Source: Phycomyces nitens | Taxonomy: Eukaryota > Mucoromycota > Mucoromycetes > Mucorales > Phycomycetaceae | DNA length: 64,000 nucleotides | Assembly: GCA_022702545.1 (NCBI GenBank) | Contig: JAHRBC010000004.1 | Location: 4,556,001-4,620,000 of the forward strand | Direction: 5' to 3' | Shown here: positions 11,405-23,177 of the stretch, one piece after another | Layout of the letters: every line of letters starts with the position of its first letter | How positions within the stretch are numbered: the stretch's first letter is position 1 | The notes under the pieces: generated by a model | What the model was told of the DNA's origin: nothing | Databases searched by the model: none | The model's input: only the letters and a program-made list of their open reading frames with translations | Made by a program: the position numbers and the translations under genes

Positions 11405-14359
11405 TTACATGTCGTTCAGAGGAACATGGTCTGGTCGAGGGTTCAAGTGACGCTGGGAGTTTGAGTCGCTGCTCAAGCTTACCACGCTCTGACGGTTGTT
11501 GAACATGTGTGAGAAGCCGGGCTTGTTGTACGCAGGTCCATCAACCTTTTCAGTATCGGGGAAGAGGGCATGGTTCTGGGTGACTGCCGTGGGGACTGAT
11601 CGGCCACCATCCTTGTTGACATGGTTGGCGTTGTCAAGGGAACGGAACACTTCATCATCAACGTAGTAGGCCTTGAAGAGAAGCTCGAGGGTCTGCATGC
11701 GCTCTTCAACACGTTCAATTCGCTGTTCCTCCGACTCAAGTCCGAGATCCTGGAAGTTGTTGACACTGAAACGCTTGTGGACAGGGTGAATGAGAGGAAT
11801 TCCGGCAGAATCAGAGGTCTTGAACTTGGACTGAAGTCCACGCAAAAGAGAACGGCGCATGTCACCAACCGACCAGCGATGAACAACACCCCATGGGGAC
11901 CGGGGACGGAAACCAAACAACCATGTCTGGGCAGCTACCAAGAGACCAAAGATACCACCAACGAAACCAAGTGCATTGACGAGGGTGTACATCTTGACTT
12001 CACGGTCAATCAAGGTGGCCCAGGTGTTTGGAACAATGGCAATGATACCGATATCAGAGTGACCGAGGGCAACGTAGTTGGGATTGGGAGCTTCTTGACG
12101 GAAGCTGCTGTCAATTTCGGAAGTGTGGTTGTAGATGGGCAAGAAACCGACATAGTTCCATCCGACGGGCTGCATGTAACGGTGGTCAATGATGTCGTAG
12201 CTCATGGCACTGTAAGAAAAGGGTTCGATGGTGTAGACATTGGTGGCCTGGATATCGTTACGTTCAGCGTTTTGCCAGTTGAGTACATTGTCATCCGAGA
12301 TCAGGACAGGCACGGCGTCGTTGATGCCATAGACCTTTGCATTGGGATCCATGGACCTGGGGAAGACCGAGACATGGACACGGCCACTGGTGATTGTGTT
12401 GTCGCCAAAGAAACTAAAGATAAGATGGCTACCATTGTTGTCACCTGAAGTGGCTGTCAGCTTGAAGGAAGGATCACCACGGAAGAGGTAGCAAGAAACC
12501 TCGCCAAGATTGTCAGCAAAGGTAGGTTCGAATACACTCATGTTGAGAGGTCTAACGTAATTTGAGCATGAATAGCCGGTATTAGTCTGGCAAATAACAC
12601 CAGGGTTTCTGGTATCACTGGCAAGAGGGTATGTAGGGTAGCCATCAAAGCAGAAACGGACATCGGGGGTCTCTACTTCAGCAGAGGCCAACTCGATACG
12701 CTGGGTGACATTGGGACTCTCGACGGCCTGCTTGATGACAAACACGAGGAACATGACGAACAAGAAGAGAAAGAAGACCTGGAAGACGATACGCGTGGTC
12801 TCTGCCCAAACAGGCTCACCACTACGGGGCTTCCAGATGTCGGCATGGATACGCTTGACGAGCCAGACGACATAGGACTTGAAGCGCCAGAGCAAGAAGA
12901 GGATGATGGCCAAGAGAGCAACGGCAGCAATAGTGACACCTACAATGACACCAGTGGAGATGCCAGACTTGGTGGACTTTTTGGTGGCATTAAAGTTCTG
13001 CAACCAGGAAGATTCCTCGATGCTCATGACATTGACATCGTTGTAGTAGCTGTTGAGTGCCTCACCAAAGGCAACTGTCAAATGCTTGCCATCGAGAATG
13101 GCACCGATGCAGTTTGTACGACGAGATGGGGGAATGCCTGAGGGTTCAGGGAACGACCAGGTCCAAGTGTTTGTGTCCAAGGTAGCGACGTTGTTCAAAT
13201 AGAGCTTTGAACGAGGCGTTCCACCATTGTCACCTAAAATTACCAGAAATTTAATATAAAATATTATTATTTTCCAAAAAATAAAATTATAAACTTACCA
13301 CCAAACAAGATGATCTTTCCATCGCTGGCTATAAAAAATCCAGTCAGTAAAGAGCTCAAGATTTCCAACGATAAATAAAAACTTACTGACTGATGCGGTG
13401 TGACCGGATCGAGTGGTGGGATAGTTTGCACCATAAGGATTAAGCTGCTGCTTGGTCCAAGTGGCAGCCTTGGGATCGTATACATAGGCAACATTCATAG
13501 GAGCCAGCTTGAGATAAGTCTGGCCATTAACGACATTGGGACTAACACCACCAAGCACAACGAGACGGCCATCACTTTTTTAAATAAATAAATAAAATAT
13601 TACACAAGGATATTAGTCGCTGAATTGGTTCGGGGAGGACAAAAAGTCATTGGGAATTGTGCTCAGATACACGTGCGGGTATTTTAAGAAGGTCGAAATG
13701 CAATGTAATCTGAACAATCAAAAAAACCAAATTAAGGGGATTTTGTACCTCAAGAGAGATGTGGTGTGACCATAGTGACCAACATCGGTAGACATGAGCT
13801 GTGAATAGGTTCCGGTATTGGCATCCAAAACCCACAGATCATTCAAGACAGTGCCCTGGAGAAGAGCACCGCCATAGATGTAGACCTTGTTGGAGGAGTC
13901 GATTGTTGCACTGAAGCGATTGCGGTTAACGGGTGCTCCGGTAATATTAGGCGAGGACCAGACACCGTTTGCAAATGAATACATGTGCAACTGGAGTGGC
14001 ATTGGTACGGTGGTGTTGAGCGAAAGGTAGGCGACCGCGGATCTAGTGATACCTCCCATCTGGAGCAGACTGGTTCCAGTAGAAGATACCACACTCTGTC
14101 CGTAGACACTGCCTTCGGGTGTGTTCTGTTGGGGAAGAGTAGTCCAGGTGAATGATGTGTCTGTCTGGGTGAGCTGGTAGAGGTTGTTGGTGAAGCTGGT
14201 TGTGGCATTTTCGCCACCAAACATGATGAGTGAGTTGTTGACCTGAGCGTATGACATTCCTCCCCTGAAGGGTAGGGATGCCATGAAATTGGGCACGTAA
14301 AAGTATCCATGTACACTCGACAGCCAGACAAGGGCTAGGAGGAAGGTAAAGGGCTTCAT
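11405..14359 (-). CDS. Secretory-pathway kelch beta-propeller membrane protein (885 aa)
   Basis: Four exons: 14359-13749, 13574-13387, 13328-13299 (only 30 nt) and 13233-11405. All junctions restore frame. Residues 1-18 form a signal peptide (MKPFTFLLALVWLSSVHG). Residues about 30-340 contain six kelch-type repeats, each ending in GG or a close variant (LIMFGG, LLQMGG, VYIYGG, LVVLGG, IILFGG, then TVAFGE), so the introns cut through the propeller. Three hydrophobic helices follow at about 370-393, 425-444 and 695-716. The segment of about 250 residues between helices two and three is Asn-glycosylation-rich, with Cys. The cytoplasmic tail has a Glu/Arg coiled-coil stretch near 774-796 and a Ser-rich end. 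The function is unknown; the topology suggests a cell-surface or endomembrane sensor or adhesion protein. I know of no named orthologue. Confidence 0.85.
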
Positions 14360-15024
14360 GACCGCTTATTCAGACACAATGCAATCTTGGGGATATAGAG
14401 AGGGCCTGTTTTTTTTGGGGTGGTTATTCTAAAAGAGAGGAAAGAGTGGAGAAGGAGCGGTGAAAGGAGTAATGGCTATCGAATGTATATAATAAAAAAA
14501 AAGCCATCGTTTTTAAAAAATATTAATAAAAAAAAAGAGGGGGGGTAGAGAGAGAGAGAGTCGTAGGACGATATCAAATCAAAGTGGAGATCGAATGGGT
14601 TGGATATTGTGGCTTCTTTAACAAGGCCTTTTTTTCCCTATGTTATATGGTGGTCCGGCACCTTCAAAGCCCAGTTACTCCTTTAAACTCTTATGGATTT
14701 AGTGTTCTAGGATAGATCCCAGGACTCCCAAGAAGTATCATTGTAGAATTCCAAGCTTGATCTTTGCAAAGTCTCGACTCACTTTTTGTGATTCAATTTG
14801 GCTTCCGAAATGTGGCACTCATTAATGGCCTATCCAATCACACATAGACAGAACCTAACACTAGAAGTAAGCTAGCAGCTGCTATTTTGCTATTTTAGTT
14901 TTCTTGGCATCCAATTGATTCCACTCCAATTCCCGCCATCACCAAAGTCAAGCTATCACATGAAGTGTATATGGGGGGTTTTTTATTATTATCACTATTT
15001 TAGACTTGTTTGGATAATAAAAGC
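14360..15024. other. Intergenic DNA
   Basis: Region upstream of the kelch gene and downstream of the 74-aa ORF. It holds A- and G-homopolymers and a GAGAGAGA run near 14545-14561. No gene seen. Confidence 0.5.
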
Positions 15025-15249
15025 CTAGAGCTTCTTGTCTTGCTCGCCGTCCTTCTGCTGATTTCGCTGGATGTCCTCGACTATTTCATACCCCGACAGC
15101 TGTTCTGGATATCCTGCCTGCATATCATAGCCCTGAGACAACCGATGGGAGCGCGATGGTGGCCGTTCCAGTGTACTACGACGACTGTATGAGGCGGCCA
15201 AGTGTCCGTTTTCTTGGTGGGTTTGAGGTGTATTGGTAGAGGAGTTCAT
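15025..15249 (-). CDS. Small hydrophilic protein of unknown function (74 aa)
   Basis: Intronless ORF from ATG at 15249 to a stop at 15025. The product is very polar, rich in Gln, Ser, Arg and Glu, with a basic central segment (SYSRRSTLERPPSRSHRL) and an acidic/Lys C-terminus, and has no Cys, signal peptide or membrane helix. A TATATAAAGG box lies about 50 nt upstream with an AGGGG stress-response-type element beside it, which supports real transcription. Family not recognised. It could still be a chance ORF. Confidence 0.45.
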   Translation of the reverse strand: MNSSTNTPQTHQENGHLAASYSRRSTLERPPSRSHRLSQGYDMQAGYPEQLSGYEIVEDIQRNQQKDGEQDKKL

Positions 15250-15288
15250 TGTATTGGATAATTTTCCTTTTTTTCTTTTCTGGGCCTC

Positions 15289-15307
15289 AGGGGTGGTCCT
15301 TTATATA
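15289..15307 (-). promoter_or_regulatory. TATA box with adjacent AGGGG/CCCCT element
   Basis: Read on the minus strand, TATATAAAGG (15307-15298) is followed by CCCCT (15293-15289), 40-50 nt before the ATG at 15249. In yeasts this pairing is typical of stress-responsive promoters (STRE); here it is inference. Confidence 0.35.
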
Positions 15308-15768
15308 CCAAACGGACAGCTCAATGACCTCAGCTGAACTAAGCGTCAGAATGAACACACGACGATGGTATATATTAATCATTTACGGCATGAATAGTTA
15401 GTTTCTTCCCGTGTATTCTCCGCCTTATGAAAAAGTAAAAGGTCGGATGACGATCAAAAGGTTTATGGTCTTTGGAGAGTCTGTATGAGGTGACAGAATC
15501 ATTTCTACACATAATCATACTCTGCCGTCCCACGTACTCCATAGATCATCCAGACGAGGAAATCCCGGCATTAAAACAGCCTGTATTTTTCGCACCCCAC
15601 ATTTTCATACGCGTCTCTTGATCCAAAAGAAAAAAAACTTTTATACTTGCAAAATCCCGAGGCTACACATCAAGCTCTTTTTTATTTGGTTTTCCTGTGA
15701 AGATTCCCATCAGACAAAAAATATCGGGTGAGTTGAGGCATAATGTAAAGTAAACAAGCGCACTACTC

Positions 15769-15794
15769 TCAATTCAATTCAATTCAATTCAATT
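15769..15794 (+). repeat. (TTCAA)n pentanucleotide microsatellite
   Basis: About five perfect copies of TTCAA in intergenic DNA. The same unit recurs in degenerate form near 54625-54675 and 55565-55600. Confidence 0.8.
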
Positions 15795-17938
15795 TATATA
15801 CATATAAAAAGAAGTAGCCAACCATTTAATTACTTGCAAATGTTTATAATCAAATTGTGTCCTACAAGTTCACTTGTAAAGAATGATCGCTTGTTAGTTT
15901 AGCTCATTTCAGCGGAGGATTAATATTGTTCAATCAAAAACGAGGTATTTCTATAAATGGAATCTATATATTAATTTGGATCGAACAAAAGGAACTCTCA
16001 AGAATAATAAAATCTGTGATGTTTCAAACACAATATGAAAAAATTACAGGAATTAGATGTTATTGTGTTATTGTTTTTTGGATACTTAAATCAGTCTGTA
16101 GACCACTCCAAATGATAAAATCACACATTATAATTTCAAGAATAAAAACCAAATAGACTACTATAAACCCCAGGAACACTCTATTTTTTATTGGTACGGC
16201 ATTGGATCTCAGCCATTGTTGTATTTTTAATATTCTCCAAAGAGTCTTTTATTTATTTATTTTATTTTATTAATTTAAATGGTATTTATATATATGTATT
16301 CAAATTCTGCAGAATGCATTGGTATTATAATCTGCTTGTAACCATTAAAAATTGGGTTTTATCAATCTTGAATTAAATGATAAAAAGTATAATTTTCTTT
16401 TTCCATGGAGATCTTTTTTCAGTCTTAAAATAATCATAATAATTTTATAAAAATAATAATAATAAAAACTTGAATTTAAACCAATTGAATCTTTTGGAGT
16501 TTTTTTTTTAAAAAACCGTGACGTATCCAGTTAAAAATAGACTAGAAACACGACACACACATATTCTTCTTGCACAGTCAAAACGTTTTTTCTTGTTTTT
16601 GACTTTGTCGGTCTGTGGAAACCAACAGGCGGATAATTAAAATGCATGTCGGGAAAACAATATGTATTTGTCGGATATCTCAAGCCAAGAATAGAAAAGA
16701 AAAGAAAGAAAAAAAGGGTCGAGTATGCAGGTAGCATGTCAATGTAATTACAACAACTAGCTTATCAAGTAAGCACATCTTCTTTTCTCTATGTGTTTCA
16801 AAGGTTAAAAAACAAATATCTGCAGTGAGAGAAAACGCTTCTGATTTGTAGAGTAAATATCAATGCAGATTCCTGATTACAATCTTGTAGCCAGCTAAAA
16901 TAAAAGCCTACTTGAACTCCAAGTCTGTGGCAAAAAATATGGCTAAAGGATAAAGTATATGGACCCCATACCCAAGAAATACAATCCAAGTATATAGCCA
17001 AACTATAGCAACACCAAGAGAAGCATTCATCTATTGCATGATTGAAAATCTGAGAAAAGACAAAGAGTCTTTTTCTCTCTCTCTCTCTCTTGCTTCTCAA
17101 AAGAGCAGACCTAGGATGGTAGAGGCAGAATAAAAAAAAAGTACAACAAGTCCCTTGAAAAAATCCAAAATAAATGATAAAGCATCATCATTCACAAAAA
17201 AGAGCATTCAGACTATATCTGAGAACTATTTGCCAAAGCCTCAATTTTACACTGGGACCAGACCTGAAAAAGAGAAAAAATACACTTGCAACAGTGTAAC
17301 TATCAAAGATGACAGCATATCTTTACACAAGTATTGGTGCTCTTTATCTGTTCTAGTCTTCAATGATGTTCTGGAAAAAAAAAGCCACTGGCCAAAAAGG
17401 AGAGAGTACAGAGAACTACAGATGAATGACAAGTATCAAAGGATAAGACTAGCGCTCATTTCGCCAAATACATCAATGAGCTTCTTGCCAAAGTCTTTAC
17501 TTCTTCTTTTTTTGTATCGCGAAATCAAATATTAACCTATAGATCTAGAGATATACTTTTTGTTGTTTTTGGGAGACCAAACTTGTTATAATGTATATCA
17601 TATGGACTGCCAAGTATTTATGATAAAAACTGCCGTCTAACCAACAACATATCAAGAGAAGAAGAAAAAGGGTCATTTCTTTCAGACATGTTGCGGAGTA
17701 TATGCCAAGAAAAAAAGCTCATTTTATTAAGTCAGTCAATTTAGAATTTATTATTGGCCTGTGTTGGGTTCCCGCAAAACGCAAAATTCTTTATTTACAA
17801 ATCGCAAATGTTTATTTGAAAAGGCGAAAATCACGAATAAATCTGCTCTACAATCATCATGAACCCATTGGACTAAACTTGTTGTTCTTGATCAACCCAT
17901 TGTACCCTTGGTAGCCTTGACATCTGGATTAAGCTACA

Positions 17939-19733
17939 ATGTTCAGCAGCATTGCTAAAAACCCAAAGTATGAATTCGAGACCTCTGATGATTTAAAGGC
18001 AATGATTCATGACAAGGCTCGAGAGCAAGGGTTCGCTGTTGCCATTCGTAGCAGCACCCCTGGTGTTCGCTTTCTACTAAAGTGTCTAAAGGGCGGTGAA
18101 TACCGAAATACGCACAGCATCACTGAAGAGAGCCGAAAGAGAAAAAAGAAGATTGTCCAGAGTGGGTGTAAGTGGACCCTGTCGGCTTCTTTTAGCAAGA
18201 AAACCCTGAGGTGGGGTGTACGCCAAGTTCACAACCACTCTGAGGAATCGGAGCACAACCATCCAATGGACACAGACCCCGAACTCGACATGGAGCAACC
18301 GCCAGCACCAGAGACGATTGAACTACCCACGATACCTTTGCCTATTACAAATCCAATATTCGAAAGCATGAATGGATCGATATCTACTGGATTTCCTACC
18401 AACCTGTCATCAATCATGGAACCATACGACGTCCGTACTGTCAGCATTGGACCCGAACGATCATTTAAAGAAATCATCAAGTTTCTGGCGGACAAGAACT
18501 TTAGTACTCGATACAATACCACACCTACCAAGGATCTCAAATCATTATTTCTCATGCACCTCTCGAGTATGGAGAAGGCCAGTCAATTCCCAGAAGTGGT
18601 CTTGATTGACACGACCCATAATTTCAATATGATTGGAATGCCATTGATCAATATTGTTGGTGTCAATAACCTTGGGAGCAACAAATTGAGTTCGTTTCTT
18701 ATAGCTTCTGCCCTGGTCAGTGACGAGGAACAAGACACTTTCAAGTGGGTACTGAGGCAATTGAGAGACGCAATCTTGAATTGGTGCGAGACCTCTTTAT
18801 TTGTGATTGAAGAGGACGAGGGTCTTCTCAATGCCATCAAGGAAGTGTTTCCAGAGTCCAGGCAGTCTTTCTGCGCATGGCACATGGAGAGGCGTTTTAT
18901 GGGGCATGTTTCGGGTTGTTTTTCGGATAAGAGAGGAAGCTCTGGAAGCGACACAACCTCACGAACCATGTTTAAGAACCACGTCAAACGCATGCTCTAC
19001 ACACGTAGCGAGGACGAGTTTGAGAATGCTATTAGAGACTGCCGTAGGATGGTTCAGGACACCCCAAAGGCCCAAGATTTTGGTGTCTATCTTGATGAGT
19101 AAGAAATATGTACAAGCTCTGTTTAGTGAAGCCAGCCAAAAGTATATTTACCTTGCCCAAACTTTTACTAGACAACTCTTGAGAAAAGAGCTTTGGGGTG
19201 GACCATGGGTCGAGAAACTAGTCCATCTTGGATGTCGGACGGCACAGCGTGTAAGAGGCGCACACTCTGCAATCAAGTACGGCATGGAAAAACCAAAGAC
19301 GCTGATGAATGCCATCAAAGCCATTGATGGCTACGTGAGTCGATCGGTGAGTAGGATTTTCTTAGTGTTGAATACTTGGGCTCTAACTTTGGAGCAGCTA
19401 GCAAAAGAATACAAAGATCTGGCTGTAGAGTCCCTCAAGATTCCAGTGACCATATTGTCATATCCTGTTGAATTCTCAGGGTTGAAATGCAAGGTATCTT
19501 CTTTTGCGCTCTATGCAATTAAAGATGAGTTGGCTGCCTTGAAGGCGTTGGGGTCAGAAAGACCTCCAAAGATCTGCGAATGTTCTTTGAAGATCAATTA
19601 TCTTCTTCCTTGCCGACACTCCCTGATTGTAGGTGCCCCAATTCCCCTGGAATCAATCCACAAAAGATGGCACCTCCAGAGCTTTGAAAGTAAGATGATA
19701 AACCGTAATCATCTTTACCCTGATGATATTTAA
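17939..19733 (+). mobile_element. FAR1-type MULE transposase gene with one frame break
   Basis: Mutator-like transposase, or a domesticated relative. Frame 1 (17939-19102) starts with a FAR1/WRKY-GCM1-type DNA-binding region (residues about 10-110, ending HNHSEESEHNHP), then the MULE core: VVLIDTTHNF with the first catalytic Asp, GVNNLGSNKLSSFLIASALVSDEE, a second site reading VIEEDEG, and the C/H motif SFCAWHM. The reading continues in another frame up to 19733: LVHLGCRTAQRVRGAHSAIK, then a SWIM zinc finger CECSLKINYLLPCRH. The switch lies at about 19097-19105 (GATGAGTAAGAAA), best explained by a 2-nt loss. A 28-nt GTAAG...TTTAG intron would also restore frame but is shorter than any other intron here. 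The expected second catalytic Asp appears as Glu (EED). Either a recently dead element or a tamed gene. Confidence 0.75.
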
Positions 19734-20398
19734 TGATCTTGTAGGTATATCTTTCTGGACACCCAATTCATAGGCATCATATGGATCAAGTTCCAAGAAG
19801 AAGAAGAAGAAGAAAGAGTGTGTATACAATACTAAGAAAAAAACAAAAAACAAAACAAGCTGATGGATTACTGCAAACAACCTTTGAACAAGAGCAGAGA
19901 TCCAAAAATATATAAACAGAACGGTGATAAAAAAACAGATTCCAGATGTATATATCAGTGTGCTGTTGGTTTAACCATCACTCACAATTACTGGGATTTG
20001 TCTTGTAATTTAATTAATCTACAATTCTAGTGTCCAAATATTCTTTACAAACCATTTGGCATCAATTAGCCTATTAAAATATATATATACATATATACAT
20101 ATACATATAGCAACAAATGCTTTTCTGGACAATATGTATAGTGTACCCATATTATAATATTCAAAATGTGATATCCTTGATAGCAAAGAAAGGCCCAAAA
20201 AACAAACCTCTCTCTCTCTCTCTTTATTTTTAATTGACCACATTAAATGCTGATCCAAAAGAGACTTTGGGCGGGAATTTATGGCGTTTGTGAGACAAAA
20301 GAGATCCTTGTTTTTAAACAATACAATACAAAAAAAAAGAGAGATCCTTGTTTTGTGCATGTGTATTGTCTAGACATTTTCAATCTAATCCATCTGTC
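19734..20398. other. Intergenic DNA
   Basis: AT-rich, with a GAA repeat near 19797-19812, CT repeats near 20205-20222 and (TA)n/(TACATA)n near 20078-20110. No gene seen. Confidence 0.5.
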
Positions 20399-21542
20399 AT
20401 GAAACTTGGTAAAGGCATATATTTATCTACACAGCATTCAAAAGGCTCAGGGTTATACTAGCCTGTTGTCAGTTTGAACCAACATGGGGTGCATGCCAAA
20501 AGAACATTGCCAAGGCCGATCAATTATTGAACAAGTATGGAAATGTGCAAATGACCATTCATCTCATCATTCCCCCACCCCAAAGGTTTAAATCTGGAGA
20601 TATCGATGTCCTGGTATTGCCAGAAATGGCTTTTACTGGCTATGTATTCAACTCCCTGCAAGAGATCAAACCTTTCCTCCAGGATGCAGAGACTGGTCAG
20701 ACAACCATGTGGGCTAAGCAACAAGGCAAGCTATTTAAAGACTACAGAAACTATACAGAACAGAATATTAACATGCCTGCATTCAAATAGCACTTCGGCT
20801 GAAATGCTTTGTGTTGGCTGGTTATCCTGAAATAGCCCAAGGTTAGTTGGCTAGGCTCTATAGAGAGATAGATAGTTTACATGATTCTATTGAATAGAGA
20901 ACGGCGAGACAAAGTATTATAATAGCCAGTGCTGTGTAAACCGGCAAGGAGAACTGGTCTACACTTACAGAAAGCATTTCCTATATGAAGTGGATGAGAA
21001 TTGGGCTCAAGAAGGACCTGGATTTGCATCTATAGAGATCAAAGGCCTGGGCAAGGTTGGATTTGGAATCTGTATGGATCTTAATCCCTACCGCTTCGAG
21101 GCACCATTTGATGCATATGAGTTTGCCAACTACCACGTTCAGAACAAGACAAGATTGTTATTGTGCAGCATGGCATGGCTACGATCCAGGGGAACAAAAT
21201 CGGGCAGTAGAGTCCTTGATACTATTAAATATTGGGCCAATCGACTGAACCCATTGTCAGAATCACCATCGCCTGTATATTTTGTGGCCTGCAATCGAAC
21301 AGGCACCGAGAGAGGCAAGTGTTGAATACAACTTGGAGACTGATATGCTAAAGGCAAATCATCATTGCATACACCCACCAAAAAAAAACCTTTATATACA
21401 CATGGTATGGTATGTATCTACTGTAGGGAGTACCTTTGCAGGCGGTAGCTGTGTACTTGAGATGTCTCCTCAAATCTTGTTGCACGACAAGCTTCAAGAG
21501 GATGATCAAGATGTGTTGGTGGTGGACATTTGTGAAGATTAA
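20399..21542 (+). CDS. NTA1: N-terminal Asn/Gln amidase, nitrilase superfamily (268 aa)
   Basis: Deamidates N-terminal Asn and Gln to Asp and Glu, creating Arg/N-degron substrates. Six exons: 20399-20408, 20462-20534, 20586-20725, 20791-20841, 20898-21314 and 21427-21542. The first exon has only 10 nt; splicing to 20462 gives MKLACCQFEP, the expected nitrilase N-terminus. The catalytic triad is visible: Glu41 in LVLPEMAFTGY, Lys117 in YTYRKHF and Cys150 in VGFGICMDLNPYRFE. Late motifs YFVACNRTGTE and FAGGSCVLEMSP also fit. Introns 3 (20726-20790) and 5 (21315-21426) need GC donors (AAG|GCAAGC, GAG|GCAAGT). Intron 2 is 51 nt with no in-frame stop, so its retention would only add 17 residues. 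The protein is shorter than yeast Nta1 (457 aa). It runs tail-to-tail with the Ral-like gene. Confidence 0.9.
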
Positions 21543-21730
21543 CATTTATCCCCTAGTATGATTCTTGGGGCAACTCTTTCTTTTTTGTTTTTGTTTTTTG
21601 GAATATATGTTTGATATCACAAGTATATTTTGTAACAAGTATTCAATATATTATTATTATAAATATTAGTATTAGTATCATTATTAGTGAAAAGGATGTT
21701 GAATAAAGAGATTAATATGTGTATAAACTG

Positions 21731-22511
21731 TCAAAGTATAACGCAACAAGAGTCTCTTTCGGGACCCTCGGCCTGTTGCGCCTTTAATTTTCGATCTCTA
21801 ATCTGACGCATTAGCATGGTGTAGACTTCATCTACATTGTATCTAGTCTTTGCTGATGTCTCTATGTACGAGCAATTCCATTCGGCTGCCAGTGAAGAAG
21901 CTTCATCTGTTGATACCTTGCGCAAATGAACCAAATCAACCTTGTTTCCCACCAGGACAAACGGGACCTTTCATAATAATCTTTAGCCCTTTTTGTCAAA
22001 GACACCAGTGTGATCTACTCACAGTCTCGTCGCCCAATACACGCAATATTTGATCGCGAAACTCTTGGGTGTGGTCCAGCGATTCTTGTTCACAGACCGA
22101 GAATACACACAAGAAGCCCTCTCCAGATCGATAATAGTTATCACGGATCTAAGACAAGGTGTATAATTGTTAGGAAATATAATCATTCTCATCCAAAAAA
22201 AAAACACTTACAGCTGCATATTCTTCTTGGCCTGCCGTGTCAAGGATATCTACTTGACACTCCTGGCCATCCAAGGTAATTTTTTTTCGATATGCTATAA
22301 TAAATAAATGAATAAATAGACAAGACCGATTTTGTAAGCTTATTTTGACAAGAATCAATTTGGCCTTACAGTCTGCTTTTGTTGGATCGTACTCTTCAAC
22401 GAAATCACCGTACATGTATTGCAATGTCAAGGCTGATTTACCAACACCACCAGATCCAACCACAATGATCTTGTGCAATGGAAGAGATTGCTTGGCCTTA
22501 CTCCTTCCCAT
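21731..22511 (-). CDS. Ral-like Ras-family small GTPase (195 aa)
   Basis: Four exons: 22511-22370, 22294-22212, 22148-22023 and 21967-21731. GTPase motifs: G1 GSGGVGKS (residues 19-26), effector loop YDPTKADSYRKK, G3 [21 protein letters not shown]4 NKVDL and G5 ETSAK. The effector loop PTKADSYRKK is the Ral signature, whereas Ras and Rap have PTIEDSYRK. The N-terminal extension ending [10 protein letters not shown] also resembles animal Ral. The C-terminus is CCVIL, a CAAX box ending in Leu, so geranylgeranylation is predicted, with a neighbouring Cys possibly palmitoylated. Animal Ral regulates exocyst-dependent secretion; the same role here is inference. It converges on NTA1 with 188 bp between stop codons. 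Confidence 0.93.
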
Positions 22512-23177
22512 GACAATTCGTAAAGATTCAGTTGATGGCCAATAAAGAGATGCACGTAATCTTGTATAGATTTACAGTATATACAAACAAGGTGTAAAAG
22601 AAAAAGAGTGATAAAATATATCTATATATGTGTTTGTTAAGAGTTTGATAGACTTGTTACGGGTTCGGTTATTTTTTATTTTATTTTATTTTATTTTTCT
22701 AGTACAAGATAGCCAATCAAAAAGGCAATTAAAGTATTTTGACCTTGGAGAGTTCTTTGATAATCTCTAATATATATTGCATGGATTCTAAAGGAACAAA
22801 TTCAGTTTATCTACCGGCAATCTTTATGTATTATTTTTTTCAAGTGTCAAGAATAAAATACCGTGAATTATAGTAATTGACAGATGGCCACAGTTTACAA
22901 TTTGCTCTTCTTATTTTTGGTTATTTCTATAATAGGATAGACTTTAATTACTAAAGTTCCAAAAGTCACCTTTTTCCAGCCCTGTGTTTTTGGGTGCTTT
23001 TAAAAAACAGGGTATTTATTTAAATATACTTTAATAAAGATATATGAATATATATGAGTATTGATACAACAAGCATATCTTTTTTAATAAATATATATAT
23101 ATAAAGACACGAATACATATTCCCTTTCAAGCTCTATTATAATTGGTATTGTTGTGTATGTGTGTGTGTGCTTTTTT
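22512..23177. other. Intergenic DNA
   Basis: AT-rich, with (TTTTA)n near 22676-22697, (TA)n near 23090-23104 and GT repeats near 23153-23169. It lies between the Ral-like start and the kinase stop. No gene seen. Confidence 0.5.

Larger units (their letters stand above)
15250..17938. other. Gene-poor DNA upstream of the transposase gene
   Basis: AT-rich. An open frame of 126 codons at 17155-17535 is Lys/Ser-rich and matches no family; I do not call it. A (GA)n run occurs near 17076-17090. No terminal inverted repeats of the transposase element were recognised by eye. Confidence 0.5.

Noticed and set aside
11621..12448. 275-codon plus-strand ORF
   Set aside because: It is antisense to the well-supported kelch membrane gene (signal peptide, propeller repeats, membrane helices). 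Its composition is what mirrored GC-rich codons give.
17155..17535. 126-codon Lys/Ser-rich ORF
   Set aside because: No family resemblance, no promoter or splice continuation, and low-complexity ends; probably chance in AT-rich DNA.
19099..19126. 28-nt intron restoring the transposase frame
   Set aside because: Not excluded, but it is much shorter than any other intron here (44 nt or more) and would delete residues that look coding; a small deletion is simpler.
20409..20434. 26-nt intron at the NTA1 start
   Set aside because: The acceptor at 20461 gives a normal 53-nt intron and the expected MKLACCQFEP start, so the ultra-short version is unnecessary.
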